Source: Paragorgia papillata
Taxonomy: Eukaryota; Cnidaria; Anthozoa; Scleralcyonacea; Coralliidae
Direction: 5' to 3'
Assembly: GCA_035771165.1 (NCBI GenBank)
Contig: JAWNZC010000238.1
Span: forward strand, 1,656,001-1,720,000
Length of the DNA: 64,000 nt
The position numbers and the translations under genes are program-made. Shown here in pieces: positions 37,600-47,945 of the stretch (the first letter of the stretch is position 1; each line of letters opens with the position of its first letter). Under the pieces are notes generated by a model. That model was given only the letters and a program-made list of their open reading frames with translations. It was not told the origin of the DNA and searched no databases.

Positions 37600-38430
37600 A
37601 CATTTGTACACCTCTACACGAGAAGCTTCCCTTAAAACATTCAGTTCTGGGAGCTCGAGTTAATGCTAAGTTTATTTCACTGTCCCTAAGTTTTGACCTG
37701 TAAGAAATATAATCTGAGCACTTAACAAAAAGGTCATTTAAAAATAACCAGGAACTTTATTATTTGTAAGAATTACTTTCCGAACAGTTTGAGAATAAGT
37801 CGCTTAACTATATTTTGGAACATTGTGATTTATGGTATGCATTAATAAGTGCTTATCTCTTCTAAGGGCTAGATTATCCCAATCTAGATTTTTCAATGAA
37901 TCGACTGACCTCACATCATAACCTTGGAAGGTTATTACGTGGGCAGCACGATTCTGTAATTTTTGGATTCTATTCGCAAGCCCTTTATTTATGTTACTCC
38001 ATACAACATCACAGTAGTCGAAAACAGGCTGCAAGAGGACTATATATCACCTTGAGAATATCTAATGATACATAGTTATATGAGCCTGTTTTAGTCCATT
38101 GATGGAGCGACTTACTTTAGTGCATATAGATCAGTTGCAATATGAGCATCCCACTTAAGATTTTCATCCGAATAAACTCCAAGGTATTTTGTGGTTTTGA
38201 CTCTTTTAATTTGGTTATCACCAATTGTAATCGGAATAGTTTTTCCTAAATTTGATAACCTGAAATCCGTACCAAGAAACATGTATTCGGTTTTTGCGAC
38301 ATGTAGAGAGAAAGAGTGAGAGAAACAGAGAGATAGAGAGATAATCGTGGTACTTAAACGACTTTTTCCTAAATTTGATAACCTGAAATCCATACCAAGA
38401 AACATGCATGTATTCGGTTTTTGCGACATG
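37600..38430 (-). mobile_element. LINE fragment in unit C
   Basis: The minus strand reads KTEYMFLGTDFRLSNLGKTI and RVKTTKYLGVYSDENLKWDA (38112-38429), then FDYCDVVWSN and KLQNRAAHVITFQGYDVRS (37804-38034). These are typical C-terminal RT motifs of a non-LTR element. A roughly 125-bp tandem duplication (about 38243-38488) overlaps its 5' edge and also contains array-unit sequence. A and B lack the element. Confidence 0.75.
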
Positions 38431-39218
38431 TAGAGAGAAAGAGTGAGAGAAACAGAGAGATAGAGAGATAATCGTGGTACTTAAACGACTTATTTACTGC
38501 AGTCTGCAGACAAGCAATATTAATTATTAAAGCTTGAATTAACGAGGCACTTAAAAGTATATGTATCTAATTCACCGTGCAGTGATCAAATAATCAACTT
38601 AATGGAATGAAATAATTTTATCTCCCTATTCTAAGTAAAAATACCATTTCGGTGAATCAGTGAATTTGTTAAATTTCTCACCATACGGAAACGACTATAC
38701 AAATTGCAACTTTCTAAATAAGGCGTGGAATTCTGCGGTCCACTTAGAATTCTATTTTGTTATTTTATTTTGTCTACGAATTTTGTTGATGTTGCATATT
38801 TCATGTTAGTAACTGTAAGTATAGTGATATTATACCGGCGCCTATACTAACATTCCAATTGGATATAAACTACGATGTACATGACCCCAGATCATGGAAA
38901 TCCATATGTTTAAAGTGCAATACTGCTCGCAGTCTAGCTTGCTCTATCTCTTGCTGTTTTTAATAATTGTAACTTAACTTTAATTATTTGATCTTAAATT
39001 AATTAAATTTGTATGTCTTTGTTAACGGACCCGCTGCAGTAATTGGTGTTTACTGTTGCGGTGACCCTGCCATTTATTATTTTATACATGGCGAAGTTAA
39101 ATAAACAATGTTCGACTCTTTTGTTATAAATGGCCACTATTGGCAATTGCATGTTAACAATTTTCTTGTATTTGCATTTCCTCATAGAAATAACCAATGA
39201 CCCTCAGAAATGATTTAA

Positions 39219-39664
39219 GGTGAGGTAATACGGGAAATATTTTTCTTCGACTTTCACTTAACGCAACTTGTTGAAAAGCGTTGTTGATGCACGTATTACC
39301 ACCCACCTTAAACATTGTCAGCCAAAAACATTTGTTGCAAGTTGAAAAAATTTGTTGAGAAAAGTAGACGCCTGTTCTACTTGTTGTTTCAACTTGCATG
39401 CAACAACGAAATTTTGTTGCGTGACATGCAATGTTTGAGGTGTGGCCGAGCACAGCTTCAAAAGGGCACTTTGTTGAGGGGGTAGGACTTCAAAAGGACA
39501 CTTGAAGCACATGTTTTATCATAAAAAGGGCACTTCATGACAAAGTGGGGGGGGCACATGCCCCGTTTCCCCCCGGAATTCCTACGCCCCTTGTGTGGGT
39601 GGTATACGTGCAACAACGCTTTTCAACTTGCAACGCAACAATTTGTTGCTCGTATTACTTTACC
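39219..39664. mobile_element. Foldback element with nested insertion, unit C
   Basis: GGTGAGGTAATACG at the left against CGTATTACTTTACC at the right, with CAACTTGTTGAAAAGCG / CGCTTTTCAACTTG inside. A different piece (about 39450-39590, CTTCAAAAGGGCACTT / AAGGGCACTTCATG) sits in the middle. A and B lack it at the matching position (about 6128). Confidence 0.65.
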
Positions 39665-39984
39665 TTTACATGTTTGCGGGTTTTTTTATAAGTTGACAAC
39701 GACAATTATAAGGCCGTTTATATATACGAATGTAATAATAAAGATCGACTAATATAAGCTGGATTTTTAACCTTTTCTCGGCTGTATATCGTTCCCTTTG
39801 GAACAATGCAGCCCTCAGTATTTTACTCTGGCTAGCGCCAGACAATTTTACACATCAAGGGGAGAGTTCTCGGGCACTTACCAGGAGCTACGTCTCCACG
39901 TGACGAGTAAAATCATCTAAATTACTTAAACCTACCAAATTATAACACTTTATTTGACATTTTTCATTAGATCGTTATTCGTTC

Positions 39985-40510
39985 ATTCTTCATACTCGTT
40001 TGAGATTAAATTGTTGTGCTTTAAACTATTATCTTTTTCGAATAAATTGTGTTCCACACCCTAATTGTATATGTGGATTTCATGAAGAAACCGTTATTCA
40101 TTACTTCTTGGATTGTACCCGTTTTGCTGCTCTGAGACAAACTTTGCTTTCCTCCGTTGCACAGTACTTTAGCGCCTCTTGGCGTCACATGTCCGACTCA
40201 CAAAAAGTAGATATATTACTGTTTGGCTCACCAGAGTTATGTTTAGTAGATAATATTGCTATGTTCTGCCAAGTGCAAACATTTATAAAAATGTCAAACC
40301 GTTTTCATTAATTTTACACTTTGTACATGTGATGCATGTTTTGTATTACTGTAGTTTATTCTTGTTATCCTATTATTCTCTTCAAAACTTTTCTCTGTTC
40401 GTAACTTGTGACTGTCAATCTTGTAAAATGTTTCTTTGGCGTGAGCCCCCTCGATCAACTTTTCGCTCTTGGGGCAAATGCCATTAATTGTAATTAATAT
40501 ATTAAAATTA
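39985..40510 (+). mobile_element. 3' end of a LINE, plus strand
   Basis: The ORF at 40000-40311 carries NCICGFHEETVIHYFLDCTR, the CxC...H...C zinc-knuckle-like end seen in many LINE ORF2 proteins, then a 3' UTR with GGGCAAATGCCATTAATTG and an A-rich tail. Heavily 5' truncated. Confidence 0.65.
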
Positions 40511-40519
40511 AAATATGTT

Positions 40520-42140
40520 TAAATTAAATTAAAATCATCTGCATGTGTTAGCCAGAGTAAAAGTGATAAGTTGCCAAATGGCAACCATGCCTGGTAAAGG
40601 GTTAGTGGACATAGCCTTTAACACTTTACCAGGCAGATTACCAGGAGGTGTCCACTTGACGAGTAAAATCATAGATAATGAAAGGGGAACTGGATAGGAA
40701 ACTTACGAAACCGGAAACGATGTTTGCACAACTTGCTATGGTAATTATATACACTTACTAGAAATACATGAACGCAACAGCCCCTCGCCCGCTTTTACAT
40801 GCGTTTTCATAAGCATTCCCCTTAGTTTGTTTTTGTAAAGTAACTCCCCTCCCTTTACATCCTGTTATACATTTGAAACTACATAGCAGTGGTTGAGGAG
40901 AAACCTGTGCCACAACCTAATAGCATTATTAAAAATGAACTGTTATGATTCTCAGTAAAACGTAGCTAAAACAAGCAATAATAGAGAAGTGACTAACTGT
41001 TTTAATATAATTTTAATGTTGAACCTCAAAAAAAAACTTATCAGCGGAACAGAAAAAACGTAATTAAGTCATCCTGAAAACTATGTTAGAGAAAAAACAA
41101 ACCAGCAGAATTAGATTCCTGGGTAGAAGTTCCCTCGAAAATAGGGAACTAAATTAATATATTATTTGACAAGATTTTTGCTGTTTTAACTGAGTTACTA
41201 AAAAGTCTTTTTTCCTATTGCGTTTGGTTTATCCTGGTGTTCTCATTCGATTTCTTCGTTGTTGACAAAAAAACAAAGATCAGTTCTCTTCAAGATGTGA
41301 AAAGCTGCTTGTTTTGATTTTCACTTCATTGCTTTTTCTTGAGTTAAGTAAAATATACCAGTGTTTTGTACCAGCGCATAAATCTTTGCACCTTTTCATT
41401 TTTCCAGTCACATTTGTCGGCATCTTTTCCGGTCTTTATCGCAAATTATTTTTGCTTTTTCAATGGTACGTCATCAGGAAAGGGTTACGCCTTTCGTGCA
41501 TGGCATCACCAGAAATTTTGGTCATTTGTGCCGCTGCTCTCTGTCGCCTAATAATATAATTATGTATTCTAATGCGTTTGATTCTATTGTATGCTAGTGT
41601 ATTCTCATTATTCAGGTCATTGAGTTCTTTAGAATTTCCCTAAATCGTACATGTATGTATATGTAAACAACCTGTAAACGGTTATGAGAACTGTGAAATC
41701 AAGCAAGTTCAAACGCTTTTGGAAGTACTATGCCAGGGACAAATCAGGGTCTTTATGTGCTCAGGAAGTAGACTGACTCATGCCGAATGCATTGCGATCT
41801 GGAGACATCGCATCGCCCGTAACATTGTTTGTATATTTGGCCAATTTCTCGCACCTGTTTACAAAGTCGGATTACTATGGCTAAAACTATGGATAGTGGC
41901 GTTTTTAGTGCAAAAATAAGACGAGCTAGGGAAGTATTTTGTCGTCGAGCTAAGAAAAAGTTGTTTAGTTACAACTGTTGCTTAGTCCATGCTGAAGTCA
42001 GATGGATCTGGAGAAAGAAGAAATATATCACCGTTTAAGCAAAATTTGAATTATTGTGTGCTCTCCTTATTATTTACTGTTGAGAATTTCCATTTTTATG
42101 ATCGTTAATACTCCCCTGGCAAAGGCTAGGGTTAAAGCTT
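40520..42140. other. No gene recognised
   Basis: Holds a diverged piece of the satellite-like element (40540-40680) and a short match to 7125-7170 at about 41465-41505. The rest is AT-rich with no coding signal I trust. Confidence 0.6.
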
Positions 42141-42337
42141 ATAAATCAACAGTAAGTATAATATTACAGTACAAAATGTTATGATAAAGGAAATTCTTCA
42201 ATTAGTATTAGAAAAATAAAGAATCTCAGAAATTTTTCTCTCTCTCTAAAAACTTTATTCGGTATTTCCGAGCGAACATTTTTCAAGTTTAAGAACAATA
42301 AAGATATGCTATAAGTCTAAACATGAGCATTGCTTAC

Positions 42338-42617
42338 TTTTAGTGTCAATTTCTCCAGGTGGTTGATCTTTGTAAATACTGGTGCATCCGGCAAAACGTT
42401 TGCCCTCTCCATTGACGTCTTTTCTTGGCAAAGTCTTTGGATTTAAACTGTTAAGCCTTAGATGATCGCTTCGAAGCAGGTCACCGTTTACTCGCATAAT
42501 ACACCAACAAACAAACAGAACGAAAGTTCTTTTCAAAAAAGAACAAGAATACGACTGAAGTAATAAAACCCAAATCATTGCGCAGAATCTCAAATCGACC
42601 AGTCTAACCACAATCAT
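42338..42617 (-). CDS. Leader exon (exon 1) of the membrane protein gene, copy C
   Basis: 280-nt exon homologous to the A and B leader exons with a few amino-acid changes (FCAMIW, DHLRLN, KRFAGC, PPGEID). Same ATG, same GTAAGC donor, same phase. It splices across about 7.4 kb to the acceptor before 34912 in frame. Similarity to A and B ends exactly at the ATG: the bases upstream (42618 on) are unrelated, so copy C has a different 5' flank and perhaps a different promoter. Confidence 0.65.
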
Positions 42618-42639
42618 ATACTCTTATGAAGTATAATTA

Positions 42640-43330
42640 GTGTTGACGTTCAATTTTTATTAGTCTTTCTGACGTAATATTGCTTAATTAGCAACAAGGA
42701 AGTGCAAAAAGTTTAAATTTATTTGATGTGGGCGTCAGATAATGTGTTGTTGTTGTGTTGGATCTGACTGCGTTTACACGAGTCCGGTATACAAAATAAA
42801 CGGTAAAATGCGGTTATGTTCACACGAATCCGTCATATTTTAGGCCAAGTAAAAAACCCCACATGTTTCGCGTCCCCGCACGCTTCCTTTTCCTTAGCCG
42901 CGTCCTTTTTCTTTTTTTCTTTTTTTTTGGCTTGTTTTCCTGTCCAAATCCCTTCCGGCTAGTTATATTACTTTAGTTTTTTTAACTCCTTGAAGTATTG
43001 CCGTGTGAAACGACCGCGGGCTCATTCAAAGTCTTAGCCGCTGACCAATTTCAAAACGTCGTCATCGATCTTGATGAATATATATGTACATGTTGATTTT
43101 TTTCTTAATTTTAAATATTGAAGCCAATGATTTGTTCAAATTAATTTGTTAAATAAACTACAGTATTAAAACTAAAACCTTTTCTTTTTAATATTTTATT
43201 GTGCCCTTTATTACTGTACTGTGAAGTTTCACCTTTGCCTAAACTTACTTTGACAAAGAAAGAAAAACCGCTTCACTGCTTTTTGCTGGAAATCCGGACG
43301 AGAAACATATGTTGTTTTTTTCTTGGCCTT
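42640..43330. other. No gene recognised
   Basis: AT-rich DNA with a pyrimidine tract (42905-42930) and a GTTTACACGAGTCCGG piece (42773) that resembles the end of a foldback element. Confidence 0.55.
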
Positions 43331-43332
43331 CA

Positions 43333-43445
43333 CGACGCTTTGAAGGTGTTCACACGATCCGGAAGCTTCTGGTGTACATCCAATATACATCCGGCAATAT
43401 TAATCTCCTATATTTGGCTAGTTCCACGACTCCAGAACCTTCTGC
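43333..43445. repeat. Direct repeat, left copy
   Basis: GACGCTTTGAAGGTGTTCAC ... GGCTAGTTCCACGACTCC ... CCTTCTGCTG recurs at 44208-44325 with a few changes. The two copies bracket a simple repeat and the hAT-like element. Confidence 0.8.
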
Positions 43446-43779
43446 TGAGTGTAACCAAAAGTCGAGAGTCGAGACAAAAAAGTCGAGAGTCGAGACAAAG
43501 CCAAGTCGAGAGTCGACAGAGATAGAAAACAAGATATATATATATATATATATATACAAAAATTACAAATATCAAGAAATATCTAAAAACGATGTGTGGT
43601 AATACTCGAGCTATTTGAGCTAAGGAAGCGGGGGATACTATGAAACTATGAAACCCGGACTAGGACTCAAAAAGTCATAAATTTTGTAATTCGTAAGCCT
43701 TTAAACAAGAAAAAATATTATAAAACTGTAAGACATGACCCAAATGGCCAAATATTGTGACAAAATGAAACAACATGTG

Positions 43780-44084
43780 CCAGACTGTAAAGTTTGGTCT
43801 GCGCGAACGCGTTGCCCGCGCAGCATTTTTAGTCCAGATTTCTGTCCACGCATTTTCAAGATTTCATAAGAATCCGCGCAGAATTTTTGTTATATCAACC
43901 CGTTACCCACGCATTTCTGACAAGAGGTAAAAAACTTTGTGAAATTTTTGTGAATCTAACAAAATGTAGTAGTTATAAAATCTCTTCTTTAACAACCAAG
44001 AATCCTAAAAATTTTCCCGCGCCGCGCAAAAATGTTTAAGAAATTTACTGTTCTCCGGGCAAAAAAAAAATCTTTACAGTCTGG
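43780..44084. mobile_element. hAT-like foldback element with 8-bp target duplication
   Basis: Ends CCAGACTGTAAAG / CTTTACAGTCTGG. AACATGTG is duplicated at 43772-43779 and 44085-44092. No ORF inside; internal GCGCGAACGCG / CCGCGCAG motifs. Confidence 0.85.
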
Positions 44085-44207
44085 AACATGTGGTCTTTCG
44101 CGGAAAACACACTCAGACCACTATAGTTAAACGCAAGTACACAACTTCTGTTGGATCGTCCTATATTTAAAGAAGGTAAATAATAATGGTTGTAACACTT
44201 GGCCTGA

Positions 44208-44325
44208 AGACGCTTTGAAGGTGTTCACACGATCTGGAAGATTCTGGTGTACATCTAATATACATCCGGCAATATTAATCTCCTATTTGGCTAGTTCCAC
44301 GACTCCGGAACCTTCTGCTGTACCG
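44208..44325. repeat. Direct repeat, right copy
   Basis: Partner of 43333-43445 in the same orientation, about 875 bp downstream. Confidence 0.8.
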
Positions 44326-45240
44326 ACAATATTAAATAATTAATCTCCTATATTTGGCTAGCCATTGTTGTAATAATGTTATAATTGTTTAGCAACACAG
44401 GTTCTTAGCAGAAGCTTTCCGAAGTCGAGAAGACAAATAAAGTTTTCCATCGCTGAAAAATACGCCAGCCGTTTGGTTAGGAGCTGAAAATTTAGGAACT
44501 GGGTACTAAAGCGGAGTGAAAAAGTGCCGGATCTTATGTTCACATGACACCGCCAAGGGAGGGTTCCGTTTTCATCTCGCTCCGTTTAGAAATCGTTTTC
44601 AAAACGCTCCGGGTTAAAGCGATGTTTTCACACAATTTCGACCGGTGCTGCATGTTTCGTGACTTTAGCGCCGTTTTGTACTGGGTCGGTTATCAATTTA
44701 TGTGGGAGAGGTACTTTATGTAAGATCTATTTTAGGGAACTCTAAGCGGGAATTCATGTAAATTTACTGTATGAATCTTTTAACGAATCTTTAAATTATT
44801 CTAGTTTAAATTATATCGATATAATGAATGGCCATTCCGGGGAATTCGAAGGTTCCCAAAACCCATGTTTTGCTCATCCACGCAATGGCTCCTAGATTAT
44901 GATACCCGAATTTGCCTTTCTAAACAATGAGATTAATGCTAATCTAAATCTCCGTATAATTCCAAAAACCAGAGGTTGGCAGCACTAAATATAACTAGTT
45001 TACCGAAATACTTTGATCAAGTATAGTCTTAGGGCCTATGCTCAATGACCCAGTTGGTATTCTTGCTATAAATGAAACTCGATTAGATAAAAGCTAAACG
45101 CCGAACTGAACTATGTGTATTAACTTTTTTTCGTTTTTTTGTAAAACTAACAGATATCGGAACAGTTTTATTAACGCAAATGTAAATATATATGTAAATG
45201 TTTCTATTATGTAAACCTCCACAATTCAGTTAATACTGCA
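44326..45240. other. No gene recognised
   Basis: AT-rich sequence. 44540-44680 has GTTCACATGACACCG and GCTCCGTTTAGAAATCG, which look like foldback-element pieces but have no clear partner. Confidence 0.5.
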
Positions 45241-45256
45241 AGTTAAGGTTTGATTA

Positions 45257-45395
<139 letters not shown>

Positions 45396-45564
45396 ATACA
45401 ATACCCTTGTTGCTATGCGTGTTTTCATTGGTTGTTGCCCATGATCTATTAGAGGACAGACGCATGGTCACGTCAGATCACGTCAGCTGACTTGCTTTTT
45501 TCTTTCTTCATGCCCCAAAACCCGACAGGGTTTTTTAAAAAACCTTTTAAGTTTTTGTATTGTA

Positions 45565-45760
45565 TAAAACAAATAGATTACATTTTTTTGTTGTCTGTTC
45601 AGTTATAGATGCACAGAAGACGTCACAACGTGGTAAGAACATCAGTGACCCACTCGACTGCGTCTCGTGGGCCACTTTTTTGTTCTTACCACGTTGTGAC
45701 GTCATCTGTGCATCTATAACTGAACAGACAACGGCAAAATGGAATCTATTTGTTAAATAT
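45565..45760. mobile_element. Near-perfect foldback element
   Basis: AACAAATAGATT ... TGTTCAGTTATAGATGCACA ... ACGTGGTAAGAACA on the left returns inverted on the right; the loop is CACTCGACTGCGTCTCGTGG. Would fold into a hairpin of about 80 bp. Confidence 0.8.
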
Positions 45761-45789
45761 ATACTCACACAGTGTGCTTGGGCTACCTA

Positions 45790-46068
45790 TGGTGCATCCG
45801 GCAAAACGTTTGCCCTCTCCATTGACGTCTTTTCGTGGCAAAGTCTTTGGATTTAAACTGTTAAGTCTTAGATGATCGCTTCGAAGCAGGTCACCGTTTA
45901 CTCGCATAATACACCAACAAACAAACAAACAAACAAACAAACAAACAAACAAACAAACAAACAAACAAACAAACAAACAAACAAACAAACAAACAAACAA
46001 ACAAACAAACAAACAAACAAACAAACAAACAGAACGAAAGTTCGTTTCAAAAAAGAACAAGAATACGA
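45790..46068 (-). pseudogene. Second, truncated copy of the leader exon in unit C
   Basis: Matches the leader exon from codon 14 or so to the GCTS region (MRVNGDLLRSDHLRLNSLNP recognisable). It lacks the first codons and the donor side. Inside it, a seed of about three AAAC repeats present in the intact exons has grown to about 29 copies (45914-46030), still in frame as repeated LFVC. No splice donor or downstream exon was found, so I call it a relic. Confidence 0.6.
45914..46030. repeat. (AAAC)n microsatellite inside the leader-exon relic
   Basis: About 29 copies. The intact leader exons have about three copies at this place. Confidence 0.95.
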
Positions 46069-46192
46069 CTAAAACTTTATTGGGTAATACCTTTATTATT
46101 GGTGTCACGTGACCTCTGTCGAAATATGAAGTACAATTTAAAATACGACGAGGAGAGATCCGAATGTAGATAAGAAGCGTGTAACTGAATAA

Positions 46193-46615
46193 AGCCCCAC
46201 ACAGACGACCAAGTTTTTCTTGACAAGTTCCTTGGTAACTTTCCTTGCTCGTGTGTACGATGAACACGTTTTTTTCAAACAATTTTCCTTGACAAGTTAT
46301 CATTGCTCGTGTGTACGGTTGGACAAGTTTTCCTTGACAGTAATGATCGCGTGATAAGCTTTGGAGATGAGTTGTCAAGTTTTCCTTGACGACTATACAC
46401 ACGAACAAATTTCCTTGTTCAAAAGCTGGCATGACCAGCTTTTGAACAAGGCTCCTTGTCAAAGAAAAAACTTGTCAATTTGTGTCGTGCACACGAACAA
46501 ATAAAACTTGTCAAGGAAAAACTTGTCAAGGAAAAACTTGTCAAGGAAAAACTTGTCAAGGAAAAACTTGTCAAGGAAAAACTTGTCAAGGAAAACTTGG
46601 TCGTCTGTGCAGGGC
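46193..46615. mobile_element. Foldback element with TAA target duplication and internal 15-bp tandem repeat
   Basis: AGCCCCACACAGACGACCAAG / CTTGGTCGTCTGTGCAGGGCT ends, TAA at both flanks (46190-46192, 46616-46618). CTTGTCAAGGAAAAA is repeated about six times in tandem near the right end (46507-46600) and inverted singly on the left. Harbinger-like by ends and target. Confidence 0.8.
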
Positions 46616-46633
46616 TTAACAACTTGGAATAAT

Positions 46634-46922
46634 TAGGGACGTTACGAAATACGACAGCAACTTCAACGATGACGTCTTTTAAACAAAATAATTCTCGTTG
46701 AAAAACAAAGAGAATGGATAATTTTTCGTCCCTAGCTAGAGAAATCTTAACACCGTCCTCGCGTTCTTTATACAACGCCACTTAGAGCATTTTCACGTAC
46801 GTCTTCAGGACGACGTCAACTCACCAAAAGATGAGAACTGTTGTTTAAGATTTTCTTCAATACTGACACTACAATCATTTTAATAGTACTGGAGCGTTTT
46901 GGAAGTCATTAAACTAGCTTAA
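46634..46922. repeat. Dispersed repeat, copy shared with Pax intron 2
   Basis: AAAACAAAGAGAATG, TATACAACGCCACTTAGAGC, GACACTACAATCATTTTA and AAACTAGCTT recur in order at 60509-60783. Confidence 0.8.
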
Positions 46923-46929
46923 AAAACTC

Positions 46930-47639
46930 ATTAATAATTCATGAGGAAAACACAAAGAAAAATCATAACCGTATCGTGGTTTTATATCTGATAAAATTTT
47001 CTCCTCGGATTTACATAAACTTTAGCTTTGATTTTCTCGCCTTAGACAACGTTATTTTTCAAAATTACTACGCCAACGAACTTACCAAATGGTGATCGTT
47101 TTTTAAGCCATTCAAAACACTCGCAGAACGTGTTTTATCAGATATCTGATAAAACACTCCTGCTCGTGTTTTAAATAGTACTTCAAATATCAAACATAGT
47201 AGTCAGTCAGCCGTGACTTTCTGTAGTACTTAAAATATGAGCGGCCGATCTTTATGGGCATCTGTAGATCCAATTTTTTAAAAAATTAACAAACATGATT
47301 TTTCCGGAAAAAAAATTATTCGTTCTACAGAGTTTTTTTTAAATCGGTCTATTGATTACTCATACTTCAAGAAATGTTTTAATGAAAAAAAAATTGGGCG
47401 TCACCAAAGTTTTTCTCAAATTAAATTAGTTTGAAGGGTAATTGGCAGCCATTTTGAAACTGTTGCCTATTTATTTGGTAACAGTTTTTGATTGTCAGAA
47501 TGTTTAACTATATATGCATAACATTTAGTTTTATTCATTTTCCAAATTATTTATGCACGTGTTTTGGACTCAAACTTTGTATTTTCCATTTTTCAAGAAA
47601 CTGTATGGAGCCACCTTAAGCATCTTCAAAGCAACGTAA
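46930..47639. other. No gene recognised
   Basis: AT-rich. A local GATAAAATTTTC...GATATCTGATAAAAC inverted pair around 46990-47155 may be another decayed foldback element. Confidence 0.5.
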
Positions 47640-47945
47640 TATCTAAGTTTGTTAAGAATCCCAGTGTTTTTAGCAATTTTTGATTTAATTAAGATTATTA
47701 TCTATATAAACGCCCAAATATTTTATATAGGACTTTTCTTCAATATTGCCGATATTTATATGACGCTTTTTCTTCTGCGCAGATGTTACTAGCGTATAAT
47801 TTGTTTTTTTATAATTAATTGAGAGTTTATTCGCTGTGCAATAGTGTTATATGTGATGTAATTCTTCATTCATCACACGTTCCTATTTCATCAATAGATG
47901 AATTAGAATTAAATATATTAATATCATCAGCAAATATTTACTCTG
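47640..47945 (-). mobile_element. LINE reverse transcriptase relic
   Basis: The minus strand encodes IFADDINIFNS, the FADD catalytic box of reverse transcriptase, followed by several stop codons and KTLGFLTNL. It abuts the unit C satellite. Old and non-functional. Confidence 0.6.

Noticed and set aside
45746..46462. 238-codon minus-strand ORF
   Set aside because: A chain of foldback element, AAAC repeat and leader-exon relic that happens to stay open. Only the relic part is meaningful.
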